DNA of 64,000 bases from Streptomyces sp. ISL-1. Lineage in GTDB: Bacteria > Actinomycetota > Actinomycetes > Streptomycetales > Streptomycetaceae. The DNA is taken from contig NZ_JAGGOI010000036.1 in NCBI RefSeq assembly GCF_018614585.1, forward strand, positions 31,918 to 95,917, in the 5' to 3' direction. The translations under genes were made by a program, and so were the position numbers. Shown here one piece after another: positions 34,442-42,532 of this stretch (position 1 is its first letter; each line of letters starts with the position of its first letter). Under the pieces are notes generated by a model that ran no database searches, had not been told where the DNA came from, and saw only the letters and a program-made list of their open reading frames with translations.

Positions 34442-34897
34442 ATGGACACGGTGGACAGGCAGCTCATCCAGGCCCTCAGAGAGAACGGCAGGGCCTCGTA
34501 TGCCGAGCTCGGCCGGCTCGTCGGGCTCTCCGGGCCCTCCGTCACCGACCGCATCAACCGCCTCGAGGCGGCAGGCGTCATCACCGGCTACCGCGCCACC
34601 GTCGACGCCGCCTCGCTCGGCCTCGGCGTCACCGCACTGATCGGCATCTCGCTCTCCGACGCCGCCGACCACGAGGACGTGGCGCGCCGGCTGAAGGACC
34701 TCGCCGAGATCGAGGACTGCTGGTTCATCGCGGGCGACGACTCGTACATGCTCAAGGTCCGGGCGAGCGACGTGGACGGCCTGGAGAAGACGATCCGCCG
34801 GCTGTCCGGGACCAGGGGTGTGTCCCGTACGCGTACCACCATCGTGCTCTCCACCAAGTGGGAGAACCGGGTCGGGAATCTGCCCGAAGAGGGCTGA
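34442..34897 (+). CDS. Lrp/AsnC family transcriptional regulator
   Basis: A 151-residue regulator with an N-terminal HTH (DRQLIQALRENGRASYAELG, then LVGLSGPSVTDRINRLEAAG) and a C-terminal RAM effector domain. The effector domain includes DCWFIAGDDSYMLKVRASDV. The ATG follows GGAAGGG by 9 bases. Its place between ubiX and mqnE suggests that it controls menaquinone genes, possibly in response to an aromatic or branched amino acid; this is inference. Confidence 0.9.
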   Translation: MDTVDRQLIQALRENGRASYAELGRLVGLSGPSVTDRINRLEAAGVITGYRATVDAASLGLGVTALIGISLSDAADHEDVARRLKDLAEIEDCWFIAGDDSYMLKVRASDVDGLEKTIRRLSGTRGVSRTRTTIVLSTKWENRVGNLPEEG

Positions 34898-34990
34898 CGC
34901 GGAAGGGGCAATGGGGGTCCCACCACCCGAAGGGCGGGGGGGTACGGTGTGTGGAGCTTGATTCACAGAGGTAATGGGAGGCGGCCGTCC

Positions 34991-36154
34991 ATGGACGCAG
35001 GGCTCAAGCGCGAGCTGGAGGAGAAGGTCCGGGCCGGGGAGCGGCTGACCCGCGAGGACGGCATCGCCCTCTACGAGTCGGACGACCTCGCGTGGCTCGG
35101 CGGCCTCGCGCACGAGGTGCGTACGCGCAAGAACGGTGACGTCGTCCACTTCAACGTCAACCGCCACCTCAACATGACGAATGTGTGCACCGCGTCGTGC
35201 GCGTACTGCTCGTTCCAGCGCAAGCCGGGCGAGAAGGACGCGTACACGATGCGCATCGAGGAGGCCGTCCGCCTCGCCAAGACGATGGAGGGCGAGAACC
35301 TCACCGAGCTGCACATCGTCAACGGGCTCCACCCCAACCTGCCGTGGCGCTACTACCCGCGCTCCCTCAGCGAGCTCAAGAAGGCCCTGCCGAACGTCTC
35401 CCTGAAGGCCTTCACCGCCACCGAGATCCACCACTTCGAGACCATCTCCGGCCTGTCCGCGTCCGAGATCCTCGACGAGCTGATCGAGGCCGGTCTGGAG
35501 TCGCTGACCGGCGGCGGCGCCGAGATCTTCGACTGGGAGGTCCGGCAGCACATCGTCGACCACCGCACCCACTGGGAGGACTGGTCGCGCATCCACCGGC
35601 TCGCGCACGAGAAGGGTCTCAAGACCCCGTGCACGATGCTGTACGGGCACATCGAGGAGCCCCGCCACCGCGTCGACCATGTGCTGCGGCTGCGTGAGCT
35701 GCAGGACGAGACCGGTGGCTTCCAGGTCTTCATCCCGCTGCGCTACCAGCACGACTTCGTCGACATGCAGGACGGCAAGGTCCGCAACCGTCTGCAGGCC
35801 CGTACGACCATGGCGACCGGCGCGGAAGCGCTGAAGACCTTCGCGGTCTCGCGACTCCTGTTCGACAACGTCCAGCACGTCAAGGTCTTCTGGGTGATGC
35901 ACGGTGTGCAGACCGCCCAACTGGCCCTGCAGCACGGCGCGGACGACATGGACGGCTCGGTCGTCGAGTACAAGATCACGCATGACGCGGACAATTACGG
36001 CACGCCGAACAAGCTGACCCGCGACGATCTCCTCGACCTGATCCGCGACGCGGGCTTCCGCCCGGTCGAGCGGAACACCCGCTACGAGATCATCCGCGAG
36101 TACCCGGGCCCGGACGCCGACCGCCGTGAGTCGCCGCAGCCCATGCGCGTCTGA
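34991..36154 (+). CDS. mqnE: Aminofutalosine synthase
   Basis: A radical SAM enzyme of 387 residues that joins 3-[(1-carboxyvinyl)oxy]benzoate with an SAM-derived 5'-deoxyadenosyl radical to give aminofutalosine. The 4Fe-4S motif is C66-x3-C70-x2-C73 (CTASCAYC). Other landmarks are VNGLHPNLPWRYY, LKAFTATEIHHFETISG and LTGGGAEIFDWEVR, typical of MqnE and different from MqnC. The start ATG follows GGGAGGCGG; a 14-residue in-frame extension is rejected. The substrate is made by MqnA, encoded at 49.4 kb. Confidence 0.95.
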   Translation: MDAGLKRELEEKVRAGERLTREDGIALYESDDLAWLGGLAHEVRTRKNGDVVHFNVNRHLNMTNVCTASCAYCSFQRKPGEKDAYTMRIEEAVRLAKTMEGENLTELHIVNGLHPNLPWRYYPRSLSELKKALPNVSLKAFTATEIHHFETISGLSASEILDELIEAGLESLTGGGAEIFDWEVRQHIVDHRTHWEDWSRIHRLAHEKGLKTPCTMLYGHIEEPRHRVDHVLRLRELQDETGGFQVFIPLRYQHDFVDMQDGKVRNRLQARTTMATGAEALKTFAVSRLLFDNVQHVKVFWVMHGVQTAQLALQHGADDMDGSVVEYKITHDADNYGTPNKLTRDDLLDLIRDAGFRPVERNTRYEIIREYPGPDADRRESPQPMRV

Positions 36155-36165
36155 GGCCGCCGCCG

Positions 36166-36690
36166 ATGAGTCTCACGTTCCACCTCGACCCGCCGGTCGA
36201 CCGAGCCCTGCGGGACGGAATCGTCGCGCTCTGGGTCGACGTGTCCAACGCCGGCGGGTCGGTCGGCTTCGTGCCCCCTGTCGGCCCCGAAGCCATACGG
36301 CCCGAGCTTGTGAAGCATCTGGTCGCGATGGCCGAGGGCCGCACCCGGCTGCTCGTGGGGTACGACGAGGAGGGGACCGTCGCCGCCGGCGCCTTCCTCA
36401 CGCACAACACGCACAGGCTGATGCGGCATTGGGTCTGGCTCTACACGGTCATGGTCCACCCGCGCCACCAGGGCGCGGGCCACGGCCGCGATCTGATGGC
36501 CGCGGCCGCCGACGCCGCCCGCGGCTTCGAGGGCATCGAGGCGATACGGCTCACCTGCCGCGGCGGCACCGGCGTGGACCGCTTCTACGAGGCCTGCGGC
36601 TACAAGGAGGTCGGGCGGGTGCCTGGCGCGATCCGGGTGGCCGAGGGTGACGACCGCGACGACATCACGATGCTGCTCCCGCTGCTCTGA
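36166..36690 (+). CDS. GNAT family acetyltransferase
   Basis: A 174-residue acetyltransferase. VMVHPRHQGAGHGRDLMAAAADAA (about 95-118) is the acetyl-CoA pyrophosphate-binding loop, and DRFYEACGYKEVGRVPG is motif B. It begins 11 bases after mqnE, so it may be co-transcribed. No substrate can be given. Confidence 0.87.
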   Translation: MSLTFHLDPPVDRALRDGIVALWVDVSNAGGSVGFVPPVGPEAIRPELVKHLVAMAEGRTRLLVGYDEEGTVAAGAFLTHNTHRLMRHWVWLYTVMVHPRHQGAGHGRDLMAAAADAARGFEGIEAIRLTCRGGTGVDRFYEACGYKEVGRVPGAIRVAEGDDRDDITMLLPLL

Positions 36691-36768
36691 CGCCCGCTTG
36701 GAGCGGCCACGGCCGGCCGTGCTTCACTGGTTGGGCACGACCTGTCGTACGAAGAGAGAAGGCCCGCC

Positions 36769-37065
36769 GTGTCCGCTGCAAGGACGAGCGCCGCGATCCG
36801 CTACACCGCCATGCGCATCGCCATCTTCGTCGGCTGCTTGGTCGCCGTGGCCGTACTGGTCCAGTTCGGCGTACTGCCCAAGGGGCTTGGCGACTCGAAC
36901 TTCGTCTGGGTCATCCTGCTCGCTCTGGTCCTGTCCGCGCCGCTCAGCTTTGTGCTGCTGCGCAAGCAGCGTGACGCGATGTCCCAGCAGATCGTCGGCA
37001 AGGTCGACCAGGCCAAGGCGCGCCTCGAAGCGAACCGTACGCAGGAGGACGGCGCCGTCCAGTAG
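36769..37065 (+). CDS. DUF4229 membrane protein
   Basis: A 98-residue protein with two helices (about 13-35 and 45-63) and a charged C-terminal tail (LRKQRDAMSQQIVGKVDQAKARLEANR), matching DUF4229, a conserved small actinobacterial family near menaquinone genes. GTG start after AGAGAAGG. A strong hairpin terminator follows. Confidence 0.85.
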   Translation: MSAARTSAAIRYTAMRIAIFVGCLVAVAVLVQFGVLPKGLGDSNFVWVILLALVLSAPLSFVLLRKQRDAMSQQIVGKVDQAKARLEANRTQEDGAVQ

Positions 37066-37105
37066 GCACCGCGAGCACCGCGTAAGCCTCGTCATAGTCA
37101 ACTCG

Positions 37106-37136
37106 CGCCCCGGATCTCATCCGATCCGGGGCGTTT
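37106..37136 (+). terminator. Hairpin terminator after the DUF4229 gene
   Basis: CGCCCCGGAT (37106-37115) pairs exactly with ATCCGGGGCG (37124-37133), loop 8 bases, followed by TTT. It ends the mqnE-GNAT-DUF4229 unit. Confidence 0.75.
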
Positions 37137-37302
37137 CGGCGCGCACGACGTGGCACGCCACCGAGACCGCACCCCTGATCCCGCACCACAATCAAACGGG
37201 CAAACAGGGGAAAACAGTCGTATTGGGTATGTTGCGCCTCCTGTTGGCCCATCAAGGCCCCTTACGGTCGTCGGGCTACCGCCGCGAGGTAAAGGGTTCG
37301 AC

Positions 37303-38826
37303 ATGGCACTTTTCTCCCCTTCCCAGACCCAGGACCGGACGCCTCCCGCTGAGGGCGCCGATGTGGTTCAGGCGCCGGAAGCGCAGCGGGCTGTCCGCGG
37401 GGTGCTGCGCAGTACATGGCTGTGGCCGGCGCTTGCCACCCTGTTGGTGACGGTCTATGAGATCGGTCGCCCCCAGATGTGGGAGGACGAGCTGATCAGC
37501 TGGGACGTGGCCTCCCGCAGCACCGAGCAGCTGTTTGCTGTTGTGCGGCAGGTGGATGGGGTGCTTGGCACGTACTACCTCTTCCTGCACGGGTGGATGG
37601 CGGTCTTCGGGGAATCAGCCACGGCCGTGCGTATGCCCTCGGCGCTGGCCATGGCCGGCACCGCCGCTTGCGTGGCGCTGATCGGGCAGCGATTGTTCGG
37701 CCGCCGCGCCGGGCTGGTCGGCGGCCTGGTGTTCGCTCTCATTCCGGTGGTGACCCGCTATGCCCACGAGGCCCGCCCTTATGCCCTGGTCGTCCTGGCT
37801 GTGGCCTTGGCCACCTTGCTGCTGCTTCGTGCCCTGGACAACCCCAAGAGCTGGTGGCGCTGGACCGGCTATGCCCTGTGCGTGGGGGCCATCGGCCTCC
37901 TGCACGTGGTGGCGCTGACCGCCTTGGCCGGGCACCTGGTCGCGGTGCTCCTGCGGCTCCGGTCCGAGCATCTGGCCGCCCGGCGCTTCTGCCTTGCCGC
38001 CATGACCGGCGTGGCCTGTGCGTCTCCGGTGGTACTGCTGGGCAAGGAGCAGGCCACCCGGCAGCTCTCCTGGATTCCCAAGCCGGACGTGTGGGCCCTT
38101 GTCACCTTCTTGCCGCAGTTGTACGCCTCCGCCCTGGCTGCCGGCGCGGTGACGGTGCTCGCCGTGATGGCGTGGCGAGGGCGCCGCGACGCTGTTCTGT
38201 TCATCATCGCCCTGGCAGCGCTGCCCCCGTTGGCGGTTTGGGCGCTCTCGCACGGGGAGGTCTCGTACTTCTTCTACAGGTATCTGCTGTTCACCCTGCC
38301 GGCGTGGGCGGTGCTTGCCGGGGCCGGTCTCACCGCTGTGCGATCCCGAGCGGCGGTTGCTGGGGCGCTGGTGGTGCTCGCTGTGCTCACGTTGCCCGAC
38401 CAGCAGGGGATGCGGAAGCCGTACGGACACTTCTGGGACGGGCTGGACTACGCGGGCGCCGCGCGCACCATCCAGCAGGCTCACCGGCCCGGGGACGCGG
38501 TGGTCTACGACCGGGGGGACGACGCCGGGCGCAGGCTCGACGTAGGTGTCCGTTTCTACCTCCCCCGCGACCTCCAGTTGCGCGATGTCTTCCTCTCCGC
38601 GTCGGCTGCCGAGCGCAACGACCTGTGGTCGGCGGAGTGCCCGGACCCGGCCGCGTGCCTGAGAGGCGAGCGGCGTATCTGGCTGGTGGTGGCCGGCAAT
38701 GGCCCGAATCCGCTTCGTTGGGGACTGTCCAGGGACCAGGCGGAGGCCTTGAGTGCGCGCTATACGGTGAGGGAAACCGAGCACCTGACCGGCCTGACGG
38801 TGACGCTGCTGCAGCGCAATCCGTAG
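37303..38826 (+). CDS. Membrane glycosyltransferase, GT39/PMT-like
   Basis: About 507 residues with around ten membrane helices. The Asp-Glu motif after helix 1 (PQMWEDELISWDVASRS, about 57-73) is the catalytic-type acidic pair of the GT-C fold (dolichyl/polyprenyl-phosphate mannosyltransferases). RYAHEARPYAL is another common GT-C motif. It would transfer a sugar from a polyprenyl phosphate to a protein or glycolipid outside the membrane. ATG after AAAGG is used; a 51-residue upstream extension is rejected. Confidence 0.83.
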   Translation: MALFSPSQTQDRTPPAEGADVVQAPEAQRAVRGVLRSTWLWPALATLLVTVYEIGRPQMWEDELISWDVASRSTEQLFAVVRQVDGVLGTYYLFLHGWMAVFGESATAVRMPSALAMAGTAACVALIGQRLFGRRAGLVGGLVFALIPVVTRYAHEARPYALVVLAVALATLLLLRALDNPKSWWRWTGYALCVGAIGLLHVVALTALAGHLVAVLLRLRSEHLAARRFCLAAMTGVACASPVVLLGKEQATRQLSWIPKPDVWALVTFLPQLYASALAAGAVTVLAVMAWRGRRDAVLFIIALAALPPLAVWALSHGEVSYFFYRYLLFTLPAWAVLAGAGLTAVRSRAAVAGALVVLAVLTLPDQQGMRKPYGHFWDGLDYAGAARTIQQAHRPGDAVVYDRGDDAGRRLDVGVRFYLPRDLQLRDVFLSASAAERNDLWSAECPDPAACLRGERRIWLVVAGNGPNPLRWGLSRDQAEALSARYTVRETEHLTGLTVTLLQRNP

Positions 38827-38873
38827 CGTAGGACGGAGCGTCAGCTGTCGGTCTTCTCAGAGTCGGAAGAAGC

Positions 38874-38906
38874 CCGCGGCGCTGTCCGGTAGGCGCAGCG
38901 CCGCGG
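38874..38906. terminator. Bidirectional hairpin between convergent glycosyltransferases
   Basis: CCGCGGCGCTG (38874-38884) pairs with CAGCGCCGCGG (38896-38906), an 11-bp perfect stem with an 11-base loop, placed between the two converging genes. Confidence 0.6.
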
Positions 38907-38909
38907 TTG

Positions 38910-40046
38910 TCAGCGTCTCTTCGTGCGCGTCCGGGGTGCCTTGGCCCTGGCCGACCTGGCCCTGGTGGCCGGCTGGGGGATCGCGGCGAGCCGCTGTGCC
39001 GCGAATGTGCGGTTGGCGATCGTCTGTTTGCGATAGGCCTCGGGCACGTCGGGCATCGCCAGAAGGCGGTCGCACGCCTTCAGCGAGCCGGCGAAGTCGC
39101 CCACCCAGTAGGCCGTGATCGAGAACTCGAACAGCAGACCCCAGCGATAGATCCATGGCTGGATGAACAGCAGGTCCTCCGGCGGCTTCTGGCCGAGCCC
39201 GGCGCAGACGATCGAGTGCGCGAGGCGGTAGCGGCCCAGTTTGCGCAGCCGCCCGGACAGTTCGTAAGACGCTTCGAGCCGCTGCGGGCGCGACTCCCAG
39301 GCGCGCGAGAGGGCGTCCATGGCTCCCGGCCAGTCGTCGGCCTTGTCTTTGAGGATCCCCACCTGCAACAGCGCGAAGTACACCTCCTCGGCCCAGCCCC
39401 CCATCTCCGCGCGGCGCTCGTACAGAGTGATCGCCTCGTCGTCCCTGCCCATGTCGCGCATGGTCTGCGCCAGATAGAAGACCGTGCGTGAGTTGGCGGG
39501 GTCGCGCTCGAGTTCGGCGCTCAGCAGGCGCGCGTCGCGCTCGAACTTGTCGTGCCGTGAGCCTCCGTCCGCGAAGTCCTCGATGACGAGCGCGTCGAGA
39601 TTCTCCTGGCTGTGCCGCTGGTCGGTGGTGATGTACTCGTGGGTGACGCCCTCGTAGCGCCAGGCGATGTTGCCGCGGATCAGGCGCTTGATGCGGTACT
39701 CGGTCGCGCCCTCGTGCCGGAGCATGTAGGAATCGGCGGTCAGACGGGGCAGGGGGCCGTCCTGCCGGATCACGAGGTCGGCGTCGAGGAGCAGCAGATA
39801 GTCGGCCTTGCCGTGCGCGTGCTGGATGTTCAGGGTCCGGTTGTGGCCGAAGTTGACCCAGGGCTCCTCGTGAAGCTCGCCCGGGATGCCATCCAGCGCC
39901 GTACGGATCAGCTGCTGGGTTCCGTCGGTCGAGCCCGTGTCCGAGATCACCCAGGTGCTCACCAGGTCACGGACCGAGGCTAGGCATCGCTCGATGACGT
40001 TGGACTCGTTCTTGACGATCATGCAGAGGCAGATGGACGGCTTCAC
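38910..40046 (-). CDS. Family 2 glycosyltransferase with TPR-like C-terminal region
   Basis: A 378-residue protein of the SunS/tetratricopeptide-GT2 type. The N-terminal GT-A domain starts ICLCMIVKNESNVIERCL and has the DTGSTDGT motif and the DAD metal motif (LLLLDADLVIRQDG, about 95-108). Helical repeats follow (about 210-345: NSRTVFYLAQTMRDMGRDDEA...). The basic tail ends in KAPRTRTKRR. The GTG start at 40046 is preferred to a long upstream extension. Being next to a collagen-like secreted protein, it might glycosylate that protein; this is inference. Confidence 0.85.
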   Translation of the reverse strand: MKPSICLCMIVKNESNVIERCLASVRDLVSTWVISDTGSTDGTQQLIRTALDGIPGELHEEPWVNFGHNRTLNIQHAHGKADYLLLLDADLVIRQDGPLPRLTADSYMLRHEGATEYRIKRLIRGNIAWRYEGVTHEYITTDQRHSQENLDALVIEDFADGGSRHDKFERDARLLSAELERDPANSRTVFYLAQTMRDMGRDDEAITLYERRAEMGGWAEEVYFALLQVGILKDKADDWPGAMDALSRAWESRPQRLEASYELSGRLRKLGRYRLAHSIVCAGLGQKPPEDLLFIQPWIYRWGLLFEFSITAYWVGDFAGSLKACDRLLAMPDVPEAYRKQTIANRTFAAQRLAAIPQPATRARSARAKAPRTRTKRR

Positions 40047-40272
40047 GGCATCACCATTCCCGGCGGGTCGGACCGGGGCGACCTTATGCACTGGGCTCGC
40101 ATGCCTGGTGACGGCACGCCGACTGCGCCATCGGGTTCGCTGTTGCGCATGCGCCCAATGGGGTTCCCCTGATACGCCATCCTGTTGATAGCACCGCGAG
40201 GATCTCAAGGCGTTGCGTCTGTGAACCGATGGAGCCCAGGGAAGCGCGAACCAGCTTCCGGCTCATCGTTCA

Positions 40273-40297
40273 ATCCGGTTCCAAGATCCGGTTCCAA
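40273..40297 (+). repeat. Two direct repeats upstream of the collagen-like gene
   Basis: ATCCGGTTCCAA occurs at 40273-40284 and 40286-40297, immediately before the AAAAGGAG ribosome binding site. It could be an operator or a small tandem duplication. Confidence 0.5.
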
Positions 40298-40309
40298 AAG
40301 GAGCAGTGA

Positions 40310-41053
<744 letters not shown>

Positions 41054-41122
41054 CCCCTCCAGGCCTCGACTCGGCTGGTGATTCCGGTCAGGTTGCAGAC
41101 CTGACGTGGCTGGAACGTGGCG

Positions 41123-41153
41123 CGGTCCCCCTTTCATGCTGGAAGGGGGGCCG
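41123..41153 (+). terminator. Hairpin terminator after the collagen-like gene
   Basis: CGGTCCCCCTT (41123-41133) pairs with AAGGGGGGCCG (41143-41153), one G-T wobble, 70 bases after the stop; outer bases GGAACG/CGTTCC extend it. Confidence 0.55.
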
Positions 41154-41230
41154 TTCCGCGTGTTTGGGGTTCGCCAGGGGGTCGTAGGCTGACGCGAAGT
41201 AAGGATGTGTGGGGCGGGAGGATGTCTGAC

Positions 41231-41878
41231 ATGGGTGCTGTGAAGGGCGTCAAAAGCAAACGCATGCCGCGCGCCGTGCGCGAGCGGCAGATGATGGACG
41301 CCGCCGTGCAGACCTTCGGGCAGCGCGGCTACCGGGCGGCCTCGATGGACGAGATCGCGGACCTGGCCGGGGTCTCCAAACCGCTGGTCTATCTTTACCT
41401 GAGCTCCAAGGAAGAGCTTTTCACGGCGTGCATCCGGCGCGAGTCCGAGGCGCTGATCGCCGCCGTACAGGCGGGAGTTGAGCCGGGGCTGCCGGCGGAC
41501 CGGCAACTGTGGGCGGGGCTCGGGGCGTTCTTCGCGCACACCACCGAGAACCCCGACGGCTGGGCGGTACTGCACCGGCAGGCGCGGACGCACGGGGAGC
41601 CGTTCGCCGCGGAGGTGTCAGTGCTGCGCGAGGAGATCGTGACGTTCGTGACCGGGCTGATAGGGGCCGCGGCTCGCGAGGCCCACCAGGGCTCCGAGCT
41701 GGCCGACCGGGATATGGCGGGGCTCGCACAGGCGTTGGTCGGTGCGGCGGAGTCGCTCGCGGGGTGGGCGAACGAGACCGGGGGCGTCTCGGCGAAGGAA
41801 GCGGCGGGGACGCTGATGAACTTCGCCTGGATGGGGCTGGGTGACCTGATGAATGGTGAGCGCTGGAATCCCCGGTGA
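41231..41878 (+). CDS. TetR family transcriptional regulator
   Basis: About 215 residues. The HTH RGYRAASMDEIADLAGVSKPLVYLYLSSKEELF (about 35-67) is typical TetR. GGAGG is 9 bases before the ATG at 41231, better than the adjacent ATG at 41222. The C-terminal ligand-binding domain resembles TetR_C_33-like regulators. Its target is unknown; the downstream gap leads to the Pls-like gene, which is a candidate. Confidence 0.87.
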   Translation: MGAVKGVKSKRMPRAVRERQMMDAAVQTFGQRGYRAASMDEIADLAGVSKPLVYLYLSSKEELFTACIRRESEALIAAVQAGVEPGLPADRQLWAGLGAFFAHTTENPDGWAVLHRQARTHGEPFAAEVSVLREEIVTFVTGLIGAAAREAHQGSELADRDMAGLAQALVGAAESLAGWANETGGVSAKEAAGTLMNFAWMGLGDLMNGERWNPR

Positions 41879-41919
41879 GGTGGATGCGGTAGCCGCGGTG
41901 AGGTGGATGCGGTAGCCGC
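41874..41919. repeat. 23-bp tandem duplication over the TetR stop codon
   Basis: GGTGAGGTGGATGCGGTAGCCGC occurs twice without gap (41874-41896 and 41897-41919). The first copy holds the TGA stop of the TetR gene. Confidence 0.75.
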
Positions 41920-42463
41920 TGGGGAGTTGGGAGGGCGTGCTGTCGGTTGCGTAGCCAATGGTCGTGGGGGCCGACAAGGGGGGGTCTTGAACTCCCCTCG
42001 TGCGCAGACGACTTGACCGGTGTCCGCTTCGGCCGGGTGAGTTCACCGCTGGTTCGGTCCGCGCGCCCCTGAACGCGCCGCCTGAGTGCGCCACTTCCTC
42101 TGGTTGCCGACCAATCATCCCGACTTCTGGTTCTGGTCGGGACGTCAGGACATCCTGCTGTGGACCGCTGTCAAGTGGTACGCGTCCAACGGCTGCCTCA
42201 CATGAACGCAGGGTTACCGGCGAGTGCCCTTCGCCACACTCGGGCCATCGGCGCCGGGTCGGGACGCCGCGCGGAGGGTGGCTCCATTACCCCTTCCGAG
42301 CAGGGATGATGCCGTTCGATCACGGTCCGGGCCGGCCGCCGGGAACGAATGGCCTCTGCCGCGCACAACAGGCGAGTCGGGTCAACGGTGGATAAACTCG
42401 CCGTTTGCCGTGCGCGGAATGGGGATTCGCAGCGCATTCGACACGACCTACGGAGAGTGAGAG
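41920..42463. other. Long leader region before the Pls-like gene
   Basis: No large gene fits. A 39-codon frame (GTG 42086 to TGA 42205) encodes a Trp-rich peptide with FLWLPTNHPDFWFWS and could be a gene remnant. Three GGCGAGT/ACTCGCC half-sites (about 42211-42220, 42371-42377, 42396-42402) surround a possible -10 box TAAACT (42393-42398), suggesting a regulated promoter for the synthetase. Confidence 0.4.
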
Positions 42464-42532
42464 ATGCGTATGAGCCGGGACGTCATCCACCGCAGCCAAC
42501 CCATATTGGGCGACCTGCGGGACGCTGCATGA
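42464..42532 (+). CDS. 22-codon ORF coupled to the Pls-like gene
   Basis: The ATG at 42464 follows GGAGAG. The frame reads MRMSRDVIHRSQPILGDLR then DAA and stops at TGA 42530-42532, overlapping the synthetase ATG (42529). This looks like a translated leader that delivers ribosomes to the synthetase start, which itself has only a weak binding site. A peptide function is also possible. Confidence 0.5.
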   Translation: MRMSRDVIHRSQPILGDLRDAA

